Shown piece by piece: positions 60,967-64,000 of a stretch of 64,000 nucleotides of DNA (its first letter is position 1; every line of letters begins with the position of its first letter). The notes under the pieces are model-generated. The model was given only the letters and a program-made list of their open reading frames with translations, searched no databases and was not told the origin of the DNA. The DNA comes from Closterium sp. Naga37s-1 (Eukaryota; Streptophyta; Zygnematophyceae; Desmidiales; Closteriaceae): NCBI GenBank assembly GCA_947471745.1, contig CANJKZ010000436.1:124001-188000 (forward strand), written 5' to 3'. Made by a program: the position numbers and the translations under genes.

Positions 60967-63380
60967 ATTTTGCAAACAGTACTTGAACGACTACCTACAT
61001 TTTATTGGCGAACAAATTAGCGTTAAAAAGAAAACAAAAATCTGATATAGCCACAACTACTTTTGATAAATACAAAAATTAATCTTGCTTAGTATAGTTT
61101 CGCAACAATGAATTCCACCATAAATGAGATTTGACAAATTCACATATTATTTTTTTATTTTGTGACTGGCTGCAGTGATTAGCACTTTGCACATTTTGAT
61201 CTGCACATTTCATATACAACATTACGAACAACAATGTTACTAATTGGCCACTTTCTAGCATGCACCCTACATGCAGCATGTTGTAGACACTATAATACTC
61301 ACTAAGGAAAGCTCCTGCACAAACCTCACTACCCAATGCATTATGTTGTTCTCCTACAGCATACAATAACAAACGAGATAGCAGGAACAAACGACATAGC
61401 AGGTTCTTACCTCACGAATACATGACAAAGCGTGACAAAATCGCCTTCCGTATTCTGCATAGAGTGGCGACATTCAGCCAGGGGGGGGGTGGGGTAAGAG
61501 TGAGGAATGAGTAGTGAGAACAGGAGAAATATTAGTGCACGAGGAAACATATAGAGGACCCGGATGGATTGGGAAACAACGTTGTCACGCCGCTGGTGTC
61601 TATTATGCACCGAATGCTCACGAGAAAAGAAGTCTTTCCAGATAGGAAGCTAATGTCTTGGTGATACGCCATCTGCAAAACCTTGGGGTGAAGGCAACGA
61701 ATTGCAAGGAAACAAATCGTGTGATGGCGAGAAGGCATGAGGGAAACCTGGATGCCGACAAATAAAACGGCGGCAATAGAAAACATAGTGATGCCATGAA
61801 GCAAGCGGAATGAGTGACGCTCATCCTGAAACCCCATCGTACAGCATTTCAACTCACCTTACGACGAGCGCCAATTCTTAGGTCGATACGCGTAGACCTT
61901 GGGAAGATCATGCATCACTCCCGTGTTCGATAATCTGCCATGAAGATACGATCGTGAACTATGATAGATTAGATGCAAGTCATTGAAACAGCGGCAACAT
62001 CTAAAATACTATGACATCGCTAGTAGAAAGGGGAAGGAGCCTATTTCCTAAATGTGTAAGCAAAACCTAACCACCATTAGAAGCTCATCATAGTTAATCG
62101 AGACAACCTGCTACTTGTTCAAGTAAGCAGCGTGGAGCTCTCGTTGTAACTGCTCTACGTGAGTATCATGAGCTGAAAACGACATAAGGAATGACGAGTG
62201 AGAAACAGGATGGATGAGGATAAGTACTTGAAAGGTGCTGGGAGAGAAGAGGCAGTAGAAGGTGTTGTCGAAGAGCTCCGATTGATTGGTGAACTAGATT
62301 GTGCCACGTAACCCAACCCATCACTGGAACTACCATATGTTGAACGATGTGATAGTAAACCCAGAATCGGAGAAGACACAATCGTAATTTGTCAATTCGA
62401 CATGTTGAGAAACGAAGTGTACAGTAAAAGGCTTACCCACCATTCCCGTACGTGGCTGCCTTGGCAGATTCAAAGTAGTGACAAAATAGGCAGGGCCATG
62501 AACTTTCCCGCCGAAGTTGGTTGGGGTAACCTCGGGGTACTCTCCCAAACCGTAAACCGATTCGATTGGTCGAATGTTCTGTTACCACGTTGGGCGCTAA
62601 GGTGAGCGGTTGTCGCTGACGTCGCCACCGTCTGGGGTAAGCTGTAGGTAACTTTAGAGTGAACTTGTGGGTCTCCTTGTGAGGGTGACTCTGGGGTCAC
62701 CATCATTCTCAAAGTGATTTCGGCTGAGCGAATTTTGGGATGCAGAAGGAGAAAGCTCAGCTGTCAATTGCATGCTTCCTGAGATACCATCTCCTTGTGG
62801 CAGAATCTGAGAACCAACGTCTGGCTTCATGCTTCACATGTGAGATCGGTCGCCATTGGCATGCCTAGGCATGGCTGGAAAGCATGTTTTTCCCTCATGA
62901 CCTGCCTCTCCTGCTCCCTCCCACCCCCCCGGTGTGGGCTGGACAGCAGGGTGCAGGGGAACACATGTATCACGCTGATTCTTGCCTAGTCACCTTCTGC
63001 CCCTGTCACCTTCTCCCTGTCACCTCCTCCCTGTCACCTTCTCCCTGTCACCTTCTCCCTGTCACCTTCTCCCTGTCACCTTCTACCTGTCACCTTCTCC
63101 CTGTCCCCTTCTCCCTGTCCCCTTCTCCCTGTCACCTTCTCCCTGTCACCTTCTCCCTGTCACCTTTTGCCCCTGTCCCCTTCTCCCTGTCACCTTCTTC
63201 CTGTCACCTTCTGCCCCTGTCACCTTCTCCCTGTCACTGTCTCTCCTTTTCCCCACCTCTCCCCACTCCCCTCTCAGGTTCGGGCTGGACAGCAGGGCGT
63301 TGGGCCACACCAAGTTGGCACGATCCTGCACACACTGCAAACTCTTTGCTCAGATTGGGGCACCTGCTGCGTTTCCAGTG
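60967..63380 (+). repeat. Element E, copy 6
   Basis: Minisatellite at about 62,989-63,236. A small cluster of changes at about 62,600 (CTAAGGTGAGCG in place of CTACGGTTGGCG) distinguishes it from all other copies. Confidence 0.75.
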
Positions 63381-64000
63381 CACTCGCGGCATGACTTCCT
63401 CACCCAACCGTCGCATTGAGCATTACACGACCTAAACGAAAGCTTCAGATTTTGCGGGTCCTAAGCTTGGTGTCTGCTGTATGGGTCTTTAGACTCGACG
63501 AGAGCTGAGTTTTGAAACGCGCACATGTTTCACACTAGCTATGTTTTGCAAGTGCTTATGTAAGCAAAATAAAAGGTTCATGTAACAAGCCTGTAGAAAG
63601 AATGGAAGTTGACTAGAAAACACATAACATCAAAGGTGCTCTAAGAGTCTATATGTCTTAACAATCTTGTATTGTGTCGTACTCCTGGCACACATACACA
63701 CACACACACACATACACACACACACACACACACACATACACACACACACATCAGTTGCCCCATCAGTAAGAAATTTGCACATCAGCATTTGATAGTATGA
63801 TCTCTTTTCGTTTTATTTCGCCTAACTCGTTGCAGCACACACTCACATTGGACTGACGTTTTTCCCATATGGAGGTGCATCATCACCCTCTACAATTATG
63901 AGGCAGCTTAGAGATTATTCACACTCTTGTAAGGGCACAGACCCATATAGTGAGTGTCATAAAGGCGAAACACCCATTTATTCACAGCTCAGACCATGTC
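63381..64000. other. 3' flank of a fourth kinase copy, cut by window end
   Basis: Homologous to 44,285-44,920. The expected last kinase exon would begin just beyond the window. (CA)n tract at about 63,690-63,752. No coding sequence inside the window. Confidence 0.8.

Overview
The window is eukaryotic nuclear DNA. It shows intron-rich GT-AG genes, a plant-type LRR receptor-like kinase, Ty1/copia retrotransposons and abundant mini- and microsatellites. The kinase class points to a streptophyte. The copia polyprotein style (a very long Gly/Ala linker between integrase and reverse transcriptase) reminds me of charophyte algae such as Closterium, but that is recall and not a database result.

Most of the window is segmental duplication. 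A unit of about 16.2 kb is tandemly repeated. It reads: element E (about 2.5 kb, with a 14-bp minisatellite), an LRR receptor kinase gene (minus strand), an LTR-like piece plus an AT-rich block, a decayed copia element (plus strand, 'copia A'), and non-coding block J. Units start near 25,641, 41,871 and 60,967, so the periods are about 16,222 and 19,098 bp. A truncated unit (18,037-25,640) lost about 8.6 kb, including its kinase. The left end (1-10,662) carries J, E and the kinase in inverted orientation, as a reverse-complement copy of 24,129-34,557.

The spacer between the inverted arms holds single-copy sequence (10,663-16,168). It contains a 490-bp PIF/Harbinger-like MITE with a TTA target duplication, several degenerate repeats (one a duplicated micro-exon-like unit) and two weak exon candidates. 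It is followed by a second copia element (copia B, minus strand, 5'-truncated, with one 284-bp LTR).

The kinase gene can be modelled as ten phase-consistent exons: two 72-nt LRR exons, a 10-cysteine exon, a transmembrane exon and six kinase exons. It encodes an apparently catalytically complete RD kinase. Two of its introns need GC-AG splicing in my model. No convincing start exon is visible, so the copies may be 5'-truncated. The third copy is split by a 2.4-kb piece of E flanked by a 233-bp perfect duplication. Because the duplication restores the broken exon and its donor, the insert effectively lies inside an intron and the gene may still be spliced.

I found no rRNA, tRNA, CRISPR array or prokaryotic-type operon. 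The copia copies share the same disabling defects, so they appear to have been amplified as passengers of the segmental duplications.
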